Source of the DNA: Lagopus muta
Lineage: Eukaryota; Chordata; Aves; Galliformes; Phasianidae
Direction: 5' to 3'
NCBI RefSeq assembly: GCF_023343835.1
Contig: NC_064438.1
Span: 15,977,077 to 16,041,076, forward strand
DNA length: 64,000 nt
The position numbers and the translations under genes are program-made. The notes under the pieces were generated by a model. It was not told the origin of the DNA. It did not search any database and worked only from the letters and a program-made list of their open reading frames with translations. Shown here piece after piece: positions 25,849 to 38,200 of this stretch (positions are counted from its first letter, which is position 1; each line of letters opens with the position of its first letter).

Positions 25849-25995
25849 TCACACGTCGTGCTCGTCATCCTCTTCTGCATAACTCTTTATCAGTTTCACA
25901 GTGCCACGGAGCAGTTCCCCTTCCTCCCTCTGCTCCTCCAGCATCTTAGGCCGGGCATCCACATGGAGCGCCTCGCGATCGCCAAGTGACTCATG
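25849..25995 (-). other. Exon-like island with stop codon (unproven last exon)
   Basis: On the minus strand, an acceptor (CCCACCCGCATTACTGCAG) is followed by 48 open codons and TGA at 25851-25849. The translation is charged and helix-like, with RPKMLEEQREEGELLRG in the middle and AEEDDEHDV at the end, and codon third positions favour G/C. Two overlapping AATAAA signals on the same strand lie about 330 bases on (25519-25510). No homologue is recognised and no matching upstream exon was found. The plus strand is also open across it, so chance remains possible. Confidence 0.25.
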
Positions 25996-26398
25996 CTGCA
26001 GTAATGCGGGTGGGAACGGCTCCCATGCCCAGCCTGTAAGGACACAGCCTTTTATGGTATTTTTAGAGTGGAAGTTGTGGTGGTTCGTAGCACATCGCCT
26101 TTTGTTTTGCCTGGGAGAACAGAGCTCACACTGCCTGTGCCCCAGGACCAACAGTGAGGAGCCCGCACAGGTTAGGAGCGAGACAGTGCTGCTCTCTGTG
26201 GTCTCCCTTGCCCGCAGTGCCACTAGCTCCACATGGCAGGGGCATGGCTCTGGCCACAGCTCCAACACAAGGACACAGATTGTGCAGTGGACACTCTAAT
26301 TGTGGCATTAAAGTGTCATTAAATGTGGCCATTTTGTAAGGATCCCTTCCCTGCATCCCCTGAGCTCTGCCAGCCTGTGTATGGCAGTAGGCTAACGG

Positions 26399-26419
26399 CC
26401 CTGGTGACAGTCACCAGGG
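26399..26419. repeat. Inverted repeat, ten-base arms, one-base spacer
   Basis: CCCTGGTGAC, spacer A, GTCACCAGGG: perfect arms around a TGACAGTCA core. The symmetry resembles a site for a dimeric transcription factor; the factor is not identified. Confidence 0.9.
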
Positions 26420-27144
26420 GAGAAGCACAAAGGGAAGCACACACTGGGCTTGCAGCATCCAACAGGTGGATGGTGCTGCAAAGGCAACTGAGTCCCATCT
26501 CATCTGTCCTTCTCTTGGTGCGAGCTGAAACTTAGGACTGCGTCTCTCTCTACTTAGCCAGCAACCATAAATCAACTCTTCGGTCTTCCATGCTGTAATA
26601 TTTATCTGAAATGTTATTAGGAAAAAGCAGGCAGGTGTTGTGCTGAGAGCAGGTTACCAGAGACACAGACACCAAGTATGCAGGAGGAGCACCGCTCCCC
26701 AGGTCCAGGGACCTCAGCACACGTGGCATGAGGTTGGCAAGGCAACAGAGCCTGCTCGGGGTGCTCTTCAGGAGCTAACAGTCACACCTGGGATAACAGA
26801 GCATCCCAAACACTGAAACAGGATTCTGATTTTAAATATGCAGCAGATCACTTTATGGGCAGCTCTCTGTTCCTTCCCACCTGATGCACTACCTGCTCTG
26901 GTAGAGAAGGGAATGACAATTTCTTCTTCTTCACGTATCTCCAGTCACAACTCCAAACAGCAGCTGATTTTAATCCTTTCAAAACTGTTATTCAAGAAGA
27001 AATTAGATGATAACCTGTACATGCATAAGAAGACTAGAAGAAGAGCCATCAGGATGAAGGTAGTAGTAATCGATCCTCCTGATACAAAGCACTGACATCA
27101 AGCTTTCCTTTCACCAGTACCAGGCAGCAGTGGAAGCAGCTGGC

Positions 27145-27300
27145 TTACCGTGGGATGGGTTACGGAGCTCACCGCAGCACGGCAGAGGAAGTGCAGGGAG
27201 CGCCGCTCCGGGGCGAGGGCTGGAGCACAGCAGACAAAGCAGAGGGGAAGTCGGGGGGGGGGGGAGTTACGCACCAGAGAGCGCACAGCCCACTACGAAC
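27145..27300 (-). promoter_or_regulatory. Small CpG-rich patch, possible alternative first exon
   Basis: About a dozen CG dinucleotides within 160 bases in an otherwise CpG-poor intron. On the minus strand two donor-like sites follow (CTGCG|GTGAGC and CCACG|GTAAGC). This could be an alternative promoter/5' UTR exon for the RabGAP or the start of a small nested transcript. Confidence 0.3.
27253..27264 (+). repeat. G12 homopolymer
   Basis: Twelve G in a row, inside the small CpG-rich patch at 27.15-27.3 kb. Length likely polymorphic or assembly-sensitive. Confidence 0.95.
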
Positions 27301-30300
27301 CTTGGAGGCAAGCCAGGAAGGCAAAGTCTATAAACAGCAGCACAACTCACAGCAAACCCCTCCAGGCTTAAATGCGAGTTGAAAGAGAACCTTAACGGTG
27401 ATTTGGTGCAGTTGCAGCATCCACTGCCCACAGCACTATTCACTGCCCCAGAGCCCAGCTGCTGGGTAGGCACACCTCCAAATGAGGGCACAGTCCTACC
27501 CCTTGCTGCACAAATCCCCAGTGCATTTTTTGAACTTGCACGTGCCTGACGCATGCCGACATTCGCAACGCATCACGCTGCTGATGATCTCAGAGCCGAT
27601 CTGCAACCGCCACTTTTGGTCTCCCACGGGGACAGGCAGAACTCCCCAGATGGTCTGGGAGAGAGCCTGCTGCTCCCTCATACATCTCCAAGCTCAGGGA
27701 GTCTTCCTGCAGCTAGGCAATGCATAGAGACTTCAGAACTGAAGTTCAAAAAAGAAAAAAGAAAAGACCACGTGAAAGGCTCCATCCTGTTCGAAGGAAC
27801 ACAATGAATTTCCTGCAGTCTTCAATGGCTACATATAAAGCTAAAAGCCTTGCCACAAGGACCACAACACCCAGACACTAACTCACCTTACTTCTCAATC
27901 CTGCAGAGCCAGCTTAGCCACAGGAAAACAACATTAACTCTTTCTGGCCCCATTTCTCATAATCCAACCAGTGGCTGTGTACAAGCAAAGCAAGCCACTC
28001 ACCTTTCACAATCCTTCATTTGGACCAGCATTATCAAATCTGATTAAAAAAATACTAACAACAGGAAGAAAAACAAATGCAGAATAGCACTGAACAAAAC
28101 AACAAACCCAAAACTCCTCTGTCCAGGAAATGAGTACACCCAACACTTATCTGGGACTCAGAACTCCTACACCTGGCCCCCCTGCCCTTCACACACTCAT
28201 ACGGGACTGGGCAAAGGGAAACCTCCTGCTTGGCCCCCTAAACCTGACAGCCTGCAGCCTGCTTGATGCAGGTGTGCTTTACACCAATTCATAACAGCAC
28301 TTTGATAGTGAACACCCACAAAATAGAGCTTTCCCCAGCCAGCAGGTTTCTTCGCAAGCCTAAAAGCATCAGGCATCAATTCCTACAAAGTCTTAATGCA
28401 GATGCTGGGCTGGGACACAGGGAGCAACCTTGGCTCTGATGCAGCCCAGCTATCGGCTCAAAAGGAGCAAAATCAGCCATGCTGAGCACAAGCTGCTGCT
28501 CCTGGAAGTGGCACATTGAGCACGCTGGGCACCACCTCACCCCTGAGCCGTCAGTGGCTGGAGCTGGTCTGCAAATTGCACACTGACAGAAGGCTTCAGA
28601 AGCCTTGCACAAGAAAGCAGAATGAAATAAAACCTCAACAGGGCTGGTTCTCCCCAACGTGTAATTTTTCCCCAGGCAGTACGGCACAGTGTGAATGTGG
28701 CAGAATGTTGGGCAGGGAAAGGCAGGACACGGCACTGTGCTGGCACATGGGAACGCCCCACAGCAGGCTCTCTTTGCCCAGTGGTAGTCTGTGCAGTCCC
28801 AACACAAAGCCTCTAAGTGCATTTCAGGCTCAAAAGTCAGCTGAAACAGGTCCATTCTCCCCTCCCACTCCATAAATACGATCCAAATTGGGTCATCTCC
28901 TAACAATATATGAATGACATTCATTTAAGCCTCTGATGCCGTGCTGACATAAGCTGTGTCCTTTCATTCTCCTTGCACTGTGAGTGCTAAAGATGCTTTT
29001 GTACAACTCCTGAAGTACTCCATTTAAAAACCATGGTAACTAGAGCATTGCATTCAGTTGCTCTTGAAAAAAGCCAGTCCCCTTTTCCCACAATAGGCTC
29101 TTGGATAGCTCAGGGACAGACAGAAAAACACTGCTTGATTCACACTACTTAGCCCAATGGCTGGAGGTGGGATGCTGTTGCGCATCAGTCACAAAGTGCT
29201 GGGGATCCCTTGAATGCTGGGGTCAACTTGTGTCCAAGGCAAGACAAGGCCTGCAGTGTCGGGTGTTGTTCCATAGATCTCCTACCTGGTTCATGCAGCC
29301 AAGAAGCAGCCAGAAGTCAGCACAGCTGCAGCATTAGATGAGCAATTCCATGAATGATTCCTTTCCAATATCCCAGCACAGCAGGCAGTGAAGAGGAGAA
29401 GAAGCAAGTCTTGCTGTTATCTTTACACAGCAGCAACAGTTGAGTGAGTTTTAGTGAGGATTTTCTTGCTAGTCACAACTCTTAGACATTAAAAACACTT
29501 CTGCATTTCAGAACTCGGAAGTCTGTCTGCTGGCACCAGCGGTGTCCTCCTTTCTGAAATGGAAATATTCAGACGTGTGGGCACAGAGATCGGATGGAAA
29601 GAACAGGGCAGCTCCCACTAAAAACACCATTAAGTGGGAAAAACTAAAGTGAAGAGGCCCTCTCAAAGAAGGGACATCTGTCTAAGATGGAAGGCCCAAC
29701 TATTTGTTTTTCTTTAAAAGGAAAAATATTCATAGCTCTGCATTCATTACAAAAATCATATGCACCAGCAGCAGAAAGTCTAACGCCTTAAACATAACCT
29801 CATTGCTGCACCTCCCCTGCATGCCATTTTAGCAGACTTTTTTTTTTTCCAAATCCAACTGCACACCGTTACGGAGCCACATTCCAAGATTTAAGATTTT
29901 AAAATTAGAAGTCTTTAACCCCAATGTCTGCAAAAACACCCTGCCAAAAAAAATGGCACAGCATGAAAAACGAAGTCTACCCTGTTAAGCAGCTTGTTCC
30001 AGGAGTGACGCACAGCACGACACTCTGTGCCTGTCTGTAGGACCCGAACCAGATGCAGGGGATGTGAGGTGTGCTCCCATTTCAACACAGCATGTTTCAA
30101 GTCGTTGCAAATTACCTCAGGGTTGCTGTACACCAGCCCAAGGAAGAGGCCAAGGGCATATCAACAACAGAATGTGCACTCACTTGCTGGAGACGCAAGC
30201 TTGTTAGAAGGCAGCATGATGTCTTGCCTTAAAGAACACCTTTGTGAAAAGGAAAACCAAGGCACATAATGCTTAACTGATTTCCCATGCAGACAGATGA

Positions 30301-32345
30301 AATGAGACTTCATCAGCCAAGCAGAGGCATAGCTGAACAGTGGGCCACAGATAAACCATGCCATATAGGTCAGTACACAAACCTGTGAGAGCCTTCCTGT
30401 TTGTCTGTGCCGCTGTATCTAATGCCCAAGCCTGCTTACTGATGGAGGTGTATTTCCTGTGGGATGCTCCTTATGTTCTGGACTGCTCCCTCCAGCTTTC
30501 ATGTAAAAAAAAGGCACAGCTTCAGCAGAGGAAGTAAGGACTGAGCATTTCAGCTCCCAGTACCTGACTGGCGCAACTGCTGGTTTATGGCATTTTCCAC
30601 TTCAAAAAAAAAAGTAAGTTTCTTCTGGCTAACAAAGCATCATCTTTCCTAAGACAGATGGCTGTTATGAGAGAAGGGAAAGAGGTGAAACAAGGACAAG
30701 CTTTGATCAGATCAGTTAACTCTGAATTCCCTAGTTCTGCTGCTCTGCTCAATACACAGCCTTAGTTTTCAGCAGGGCTAAAAACAGGAGGAAGCTTGTA
30801 ACAGAAAACAAGAAAACCATTTGGGGAAATTCTCACCATCCACAGTCTGCTCCACAACAGCCTGTCAGTGCCTGTTATTATTTTCATGAGAGTTTTGTTT
30901 ACGAAAGAGCTACGCTCTTTGAAGTCCAAAAGCAAAACACTGTGGTGGATCACAAAATATTAATCATGTAGCTGATCGCACAGTGTTTGGGTTGGGTTAG
31001 TAACCTGCTGTCAGAAAAAATAAGTTTGCTCACAGTCAGGTTTATGAACGTTTTAGCAACGTTAGCCTCCTCCTTCAAGCAAGCTGCCCAGAAGCTTCCC
31101 AGACCTGCCCCCCACCACATTTCCTGGCTGCTGTGGTTAAAGAGATCTCTGTAACACGTGCTTTGACAAACACTCTGGCAAGCAGGGCTGCTTCAACCTG
31201 TGGTAGGGCTTCTCCATCCCTGCTGACAGGCACTACAGTGCTGCTCTACCTTCCTTTCCCTGTGGGTCAAACACCTTAGTAAATGAAGATTTCACAGTTG
31301 GCCAAGAGTATCACTGGGAGCCTGCTCCAGGATCACAAGGACACCAGGCTCCTGATTGCAGAGGTCTGGCAGTCACTTTCCTTGAAGCATAACATCTGTG
31401 ATCTTTTGTCCATACTCTGTTCCTCCAGCAGAGGAAGGGCAGATCCATGTCAAACCTCAACACTATGAGCAAACTTTGGTTCTGTGTTGCCACAAGGTTC
31501 TTCAATGGCATGAAAGAAATAAAAAATTCCTTGCATTTGCAGCAAGAGATGGAGAAGTCTGCAGTGACTTTGGTTTCAAGAGGAACACAGTGTTTCCCAA
31601 GCCAATGCGTGTAGCAGCCCCAGAGATTGTGGCTCAGGAGGTGAGCCTGGTTCCTAATCCCAGCCCCTGTTGGCAAGCAGTTATGCTGACACGTCCTGTG
31701 CCTGTCCTCAGAAGCAAAGATCTCCCACTCAAACATGCTGCACTGCTCATTCCAGGTGGGAAAGGAGGAAAACAGGTACTAGAGGATGGACAGCAAGCCA
31801 CGATGGCAAGCAATTTACTAGCCAAGCAAAAGACAGTCACAGTCTTGTGCATGTCCTTTCAGCTGCTTCACTGGCACTACTTCATTCAGTGAGGTGACCA
31901 ACAGAGGCTTGCACATCTCCAGCCAGAGATCTACTGTCTCCCATCTGAAACACCACTCAACCTTCCTCCTCAAAGATTTAAAGATGCAAAAAAACCCCAT
32001 CACTGTAAGGATTGCATAATGGCAACCCCTGCTTATCAGAAGACCTGGAGCACAGGTGACTGCAGCCTGGTATCACTGAAGTAACATCACTCCCATTCTG
32101 CCCCAGGTGAAGAACTGCAAGCGCAGTGAACACAAACCTCATAGGAAACCATGAGGATATGTCAGTTCAGCTTTTTCACTACTGTCTGCATTTTCTATAG
32201 CAGAAGTCCCTTTGGCATAGCTTGTAGGTGTAGACCTGGCCGCTGCAAACACAGATCGCTTGTCTGCTACCAACTCAAACGTGTCCAATGACAAACGTGT
32301 AGCCTTAGCAGAGAGCTCTCAAGAACAAACCATAGGGACTATCTC

Positions 32346-32389
32346 AAAAAAAAAAAAAAAGAAGAAGAAAAAAAAAAAAGAAAAAAAAG
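32346..32389 (+). repeat. A-rich purine tract, 44 bases
   Basis: A/G only, with GAAGAAGAA units between A runs. Simple sequence in intron. Confidence 0.95.
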
Positions 32390-33734
32390 CCTTTGTATGA
32401 CAAGTATAAAACCACCAGAAACGCAACCTGACCTGCAACCAAAAATGCCAATAATTGTCCCCAGACACACCAGCTCCCCATTAACAGAGCAAAGTGGTGC
32501 ATGTGTGCAGTCAGGCCTTCTGTTACGGGTGCCATGTGACTGCACAAAAACTGAGAAGTTCCCATCAGCCAGGAAGACAGCTATTTCCTTTGCATAGGGC
32601 CATCATCAATTAGTCACCTCAGTGCCAAGAAGCATTTGTCATATATAAAGGCTCTCTCGCAATACTCTCTTGACTGTATATCTTCTATATTGCCTGAATA
32701 ATATCAGCTTCAACTGAAGACACTGAAGCTACTTTCCAGCATTTCTGTAGCACTTGTATGGTAACTGGCCCAGCACCAGAAGACAAGGAAGGCAGAGGGC
32801 TTTAAACATCACACTGGAAAGATAAAGCAAGATAAAAAGGTTCACCAACAGCAGTCATCCAGTTTCTACTCTATGCATCTCCAATCCCTGTAACATAGCT
32901 CAGCACTGGGAAAATACAAGGCTTCTACCCATTTCCCTTGACCAGTCACCTCAGCAGGAGCTCTCATCGTCCATGGTAACTTGCACAGCTCTCCTCTGCC
33001 TGCAAAGTCAAAACTAAGTAACGCCTCAAATATGCAAGAAGTAGGATTACGTGGACACGCAAAGAAAATCTTTGCTGAGAAAAGACCAGAAAAAAACCCA
33101 CAGTCAAGACAGAACTGTCCATCCCCCACTTCACAGTAAATAATTAAGCTGCCAAAAAACCACAGCGTTTACTGCAGAGCATGACAACTCTCCAGGCTTA
33201 CTTTCCCCATCTGACAGCCTGCAGGAAGGCTGTACTGTCAATTCACTTGCACACTTGCACGCATTCTTATTTCCATCAAGCGATCTCAGGAAGTAGCACT
33301 CTTGCACTGGATCCTGAGTTGGGTTTTGGGTTGATTTTTATGCACGTGGTTGTCAGCTCTGGCAATCTGAAGAAACAGCTGATTATTTTATTACCACAGC
33401 TTTTGGAAAACCAAAGCAAGTTCATCTGCAGCTTTCAGTACTTTTAACTACTAAGTGCCAAGAAGAGCCAACTTCTGTCCTCTTCTAGATGAGCCACAGA
33501 GACTGCGCTGTTAGCAAGCGCTACTCTCACTTCATTTTTAGCTGGAAAGACAGTGTAAAGGCTACACAGCTACAGAATTGAAAGGCAGATTAATTACCTA
33601 ATGTTTCAGTAGAGTGCAATGTGCAACAAAACTAACTGCTTAGTAATAGGTATGGGGTCAACCATGCACGTTTCCAAATTCTCTCTCTTTAGCATATGTT
33701 CCACAACTCCTCCAGAAGAAAGTCAATGCAATAA

Positions 33735-33969
33735 AGCACTGGAATACAGAAAATTCTACATTAACACAAGGAAGAACTTCAGTACGAGAGCGACAGAGCA
33801 CAGGAATAGGCTGCCAACACAGGTTGTGGAGTCTCCTTCTCCAGAGATATTCAAGACTTGCCTAGATGCCTACCTGTGTGACCTGCTGCAGGGAACCTGC
33901 TTTAGCAGGAGGTGGGACTAGATGATCTCTACAGATCCCTTCCAACCCCTACAATTCCATGATTCTGTG
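33735..33969 (+). mobile_element. CR1 3' fragment, plus orientation
   Basis: Contains AAGGAAGAACTTCAGTACGAG, ACAGAGCACAGGAATAGGCTGCC and the 3' end TGGGACTAGATGATCTCTACAG...CCCTTCCAACCCCTACAATTCCATGATTCTGTGA. In the sense orientation. Confidence 0.9.
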
Positions 33970-34571
33970 AAAGCGCAGGACATTTTTTCAATCAAGCCTG
34001 CAATTAATCAACTTCCTTCCTGATTAAAAGGTCGGTCCCACCCATCTCCAAAGCACCACAAAGCACTTGCCTAAAAGCAGACTCCAAAGCAGAAAGGTCA
34101 AGGCAGGCAGTGTATCATCAGGAAATATTCAGCCCCGGGAATCACAAAAAAGCCATGTATGTGCTGAGGCACAAAATGAAACAACCTGAAGGAGTCACTG
34201 GTTTCATGCAAAGTATGTCAGGAATGAAGAATGTCTGTTCAATACTCAGCAAAACACAATCAGACAGCATAATAAAGGGTTACAAAGGGAAGAAATCCTT
34301 CTTTGTGACACAAATTGAGCTGTGGCATATTCTGCTATTTAAATCAAATTATAGAAACCATCTGAAAAGTAACATGCAAATGGCTACAGAACAGTACCGC
34401 CAGCAGCTCTTACAGCCTGTGACACATCCTCCTCCTACTTCAGTTGTCTCTGGGCCAATGCTGCCCAAGATGGACACAGGCACATCGTCCCCTCTTGAGT
34501 TACCATGCACTGCCACAATCACTTACCAAACCACTATGGAGTGGACGATGCCAGAAGGCGGTAAAAACCAG

Positions 34572-34587
34572 CACACACACACACACA
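34572..34587 (+). repeat. (CA)8 microsatellite
   Basis: Eight uninterrupted CA units. Confidence 0.95.
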
Positions 34588-35648
34588 GGGAATACAAAGA
34601 CACCACTGTGTCATACCACTGAAGAAAGCTTTTTTTAAGCTACGCTTCTTCTCTGGCAGTTGAAACACCAGGATCTTGACACTGGTTCCAAGCTGCTCCT
34701 CCACTTGATCAAGCAAGTGGCCACAGCGAATCCTGGCACCAGCGAGCCTGCCAGGCTGCTCCAGGGTGGTTGCTGGTGTTTTTTTCTTTCAACACAAACT
34801 CTCCTCACTAGCAGCAGAATTGTTCATGACAAAAGAAAGTTGATCAGCTCCACTTCAGAGGTGCTCTGTCAGAAGACAAACACAGTAAAGTCTGAGAAGT
34901 AGGTTAGTGTATCACACACGGGATATCTGCACCTCCATCAAATCAGAAGCAGATGCAACACCAGTAATGTAGAGCAGAGCAAAGAGAGCAAACAATCCTT
35001 GTCCCTGCAGAAGCCAACCATCCAAGACAAACAAGCAGGAACAAAATCTCTCTTTAAGTAGTGAAGAAGTTCATACGTTCTGTTTGAGGAGAGATAATAA
35101 CCAGGGCTTTGTGCAGATCATTCAGTTTGTCCATCAAACCTTAGCTGCTTCACCAAGACACCTTGTCTGCCTTCTGCCTCGATGTCAGATGTTGAGTGCA
35201 TGCAGAAGAGGAAGCACCAGCTCACTGCTGTAGCTACTTTTCAAATGGGTTGACCAAACCTTCCTGTTCCTCTGCAGTTACCCTGCACTTCCCACTCCTG
35301 GTGTCTGCTTCAAGTGTCCGTGTGCACTGCAAGCAGCCAGGCACTCTCACATCAGGTTTCTCCAGTGCTTCCGAATACAAGGAACCATGAATAAAGACAC
35401 TGCAATGATAAGCTTACTAAAATTTTACGAGGGCAAAAATATAGATGCTCTCACCAATTGCTGGTTAAATAAAAGCCTCTGAACTGACAAGCGCAGACAG
35501 TAAAAACTCGCGGTCAGGCACCTCTTGCCGCATGGAGATGGGAAGATAAACGGCAGGGCACAAACCTCTGGGGCTCACAGGGACAGTCTCAGAGCAAAAC
35601 CCTCTGCAGCTGCAGTACCTGTCTCAGCAACTCTCCCTGTATACATGC

Positions 35649-35673
35649 AAGAAAAAAAAGAAAAAAAAAAAAA
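35649..35673 (+). repeat. A-rich tract
   Basis: Runs of A separated by single G. Simple sequence in intron. Confidence 0.9.
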
Positions 35674-38170
35674 CGAACAGAACAGAAAAACCAACCACCT
35701 CCTTTCTTCATGCCCTCATACTTGACATACCCAAACACTTCAAAGCACAACAAAACCATAATGCAATTCCCCCTGAAGTTCTGTCTGAAGGCAGGGGCCA
35801 AAAAGAGCCAGGCTGCATTGCTGTGAATGTCTGCACCCAGTGCTGTTGGAAAGGCACACACAAAAATGTGTTATCCTTCAGGGCAGACAAATCCCTTCAC
35901 TTAGAACATTAAAACCAGGACATCCTGTCAATGGGGCCCGTTAATTCATGGTCCCCGAGCTGTGAGAAAATGTGAGCTGACAGCAGCATCAATACAAGCA
36001 GTCTGTCCTCACTTTTGTTCATGAGACTTTATGTGCTGGCAGTGCACCCCGCCAGCATACTGTACCTGCTCTTTACACATGGCATCCTGTCTCTTCAACA
36101 TACAGCAAAAGAGCACTTCTCATGTCTTCCCCTGCCTTGTACCAGCTTCTGGCAGCAAGGGAAACAAGAACAAATAGGCCTCCTCCTGTTATAGCAGCAT
36201 CCTTAACCCATGAATACAGACTATGTAATATACCAATAAAAACACTAATCTAATTCTTGTCACTAAAAGCTGGTTGTCACAGGAGCCCAGACATAGATAA
36301 GCTGCTCCACAGCAACAAGCAGCTAGCTCAGTGCTTGCTGCAGCCAAGGTGATTTCTCATTTATATCTATACCAGTTAATCAGTTTCCTTAATGAACCAT
36401 GAAGACTACAGGACAGGTGGAATCCTGCCTTGTGCCAGGCTTTCAAGCACAGCATTAACTGAATGGAGCCCAAAGGAAAGCATCCCAGAACCAGGGCTCA
36501 TACTGTACCATGATGTACAACAACAGGGAGCTCGCTGGTGCAGAGCCTTATCACAGAGCAGCCGTGCTCCACTGCACCATGCAAAGCCGAAATGGAGGCA
36601 AACACTGGGACCAAGTTCCCTTCCTGCCTGTTGTACTTCTTTTTGCACTGAAATTGCCCAAGAGAACAGAAGTGAAACTGCTCTGGAGAGGTTTAGCAAA
36701 AGTCAAAGCATGCCTTGCTATACCTCAGCTTAGCACCTTCTGTCACTCATTACCAAGCCTGCTTTTGCCTAGGGTTACATTGCAGGAACATCTGCATCAC
36801 GTCTTGGACAGCTGTGCAGACTATGAAACTCCTGCCATCTCAAAACTGCAGGTCTGTGGCCAAAGCAGCAAACTTCTGGAGGTCTCTGATGGCTTGTTTT
36901 TTCCTCCCTCATCTCTATCGGTTCATCTGAATAGCAAGCATTTCCTTTGTTAGTTTTGGTTTCTGTTTTGTATGGGGGGGCATTCCTGTCTGCTTACTTC
37001 TTCTGAGTTGCTTTTCACAAAAAAAGCCCAGCTCCAGGCTGCAGCATAACCTGTTAATTTAGGACAGCTGCAAACTGCTCTTCTTCGTCTGCTAATACTG
37101 GCTGTTTTTCTCCTCTTCAATTTCAGGATAGGCAAATAGCTCAGCCTCTGGGGAAGACGCAGCACTTTGTCTCAAGTCAAGCAGAGCATTTGTAAGTGCA
37201 GAGCTTGCAAAACACACACCTGTGAGTCACCCAGACCCCACTGCTGACCTCCAACATCTGTTCTACTGCCTGGAGACTGGCTTCCTGAAGCAAGAAGGCT
37301 GGCAGCTCCTTGGCTCTCCTCATCATAAAAAATTCTCTCAAAACCTCAAAGCACCTAATACTCATTATCTCACTGCTATGCAACCAAAGAGAATGCAGAC
37401 ACCAGCCTTATCACACGCTGAAGTGGCACAGTTCCTGACTGCCAGGAGAGCATATCCCAGCCACAACCACACAGCATGTGATGGCGTCTGGCCTCACCAT
37501 TCCTCAAGGCAGACTCATACTCACACATGCTCGGGGTCCTTCCTGCCAGCAGAGCCTTTCAGATTAGAATTTGTTCTTTTTTGTATTTCAACGCTCATTT
37601 TTGAGGCCAGATCAAGAGGACTGCTTTGCAACATTTCTGCATTCATCTGTTTTGATAAAAGAGGCAGGTTTGGCATGCATTTTTTCCAATGCCTACTTTG
37701 CAATGCACACAACCAAAGAATTAATGTGCTCTGGACAAAGCCACACAAGAGTGAGGCAGTTCAGCCAGCTGCATTTTTGAAGACTCTTTGTAGTTACCTG
37801 AGGCAGAACCAAGCACTCAAATAAATCAAGAAAGTAATTGTTATTTTCATAAATCATAATTCTAGACTTTGAAGGAAAATGCAACTGAAATCAATCAGAA
37901 GGACTGACCTATCTTTTGTAGGGTCCCATTTGCCACATAAAGGAGAAGACTGCCCAATCTGAAGATCAGTGCAACTTGAAGCAAGCACTGTGAGTTCCAA
38001 GGTTAGTCCAATACTTTGGATAGTCCTTCATTATTTGTTAATAACATGGAACCTACAAACACCATTACTTGTTATGCCTACAGACACCATTTTACTCAGG
38101 TAAAAATTCACAGTGTGTATCTTGCATGGCATTCCTACCATACTGTTACACAAGCCATATTTTCACACAT

Positions 38171-38200
38171 ATAAGGAAATATAAGGAAACTATAAGGAAA
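38171..38200 (+). repeat. Three copies of a ten-base unit ATAAGGAAAY
   Basis: ATAAGGAAAT, ATAAGGAAAC, then T plus ATAAGGAAA in tandem. A short, near-perfect minisatellite. Confidence 0.85.

Noticed and set aside
34110-34622. 170-codon plus-strand frame including the CA microsatellite
   Set aside because: Runs through simple sequence and shows no protein-like conservation pattern.
37222-37824. 200-codon plus-strand frame
   Set aside because: Composition (many His, Thr, Cys without pattern) and lack of splice sites or homology point to chance.
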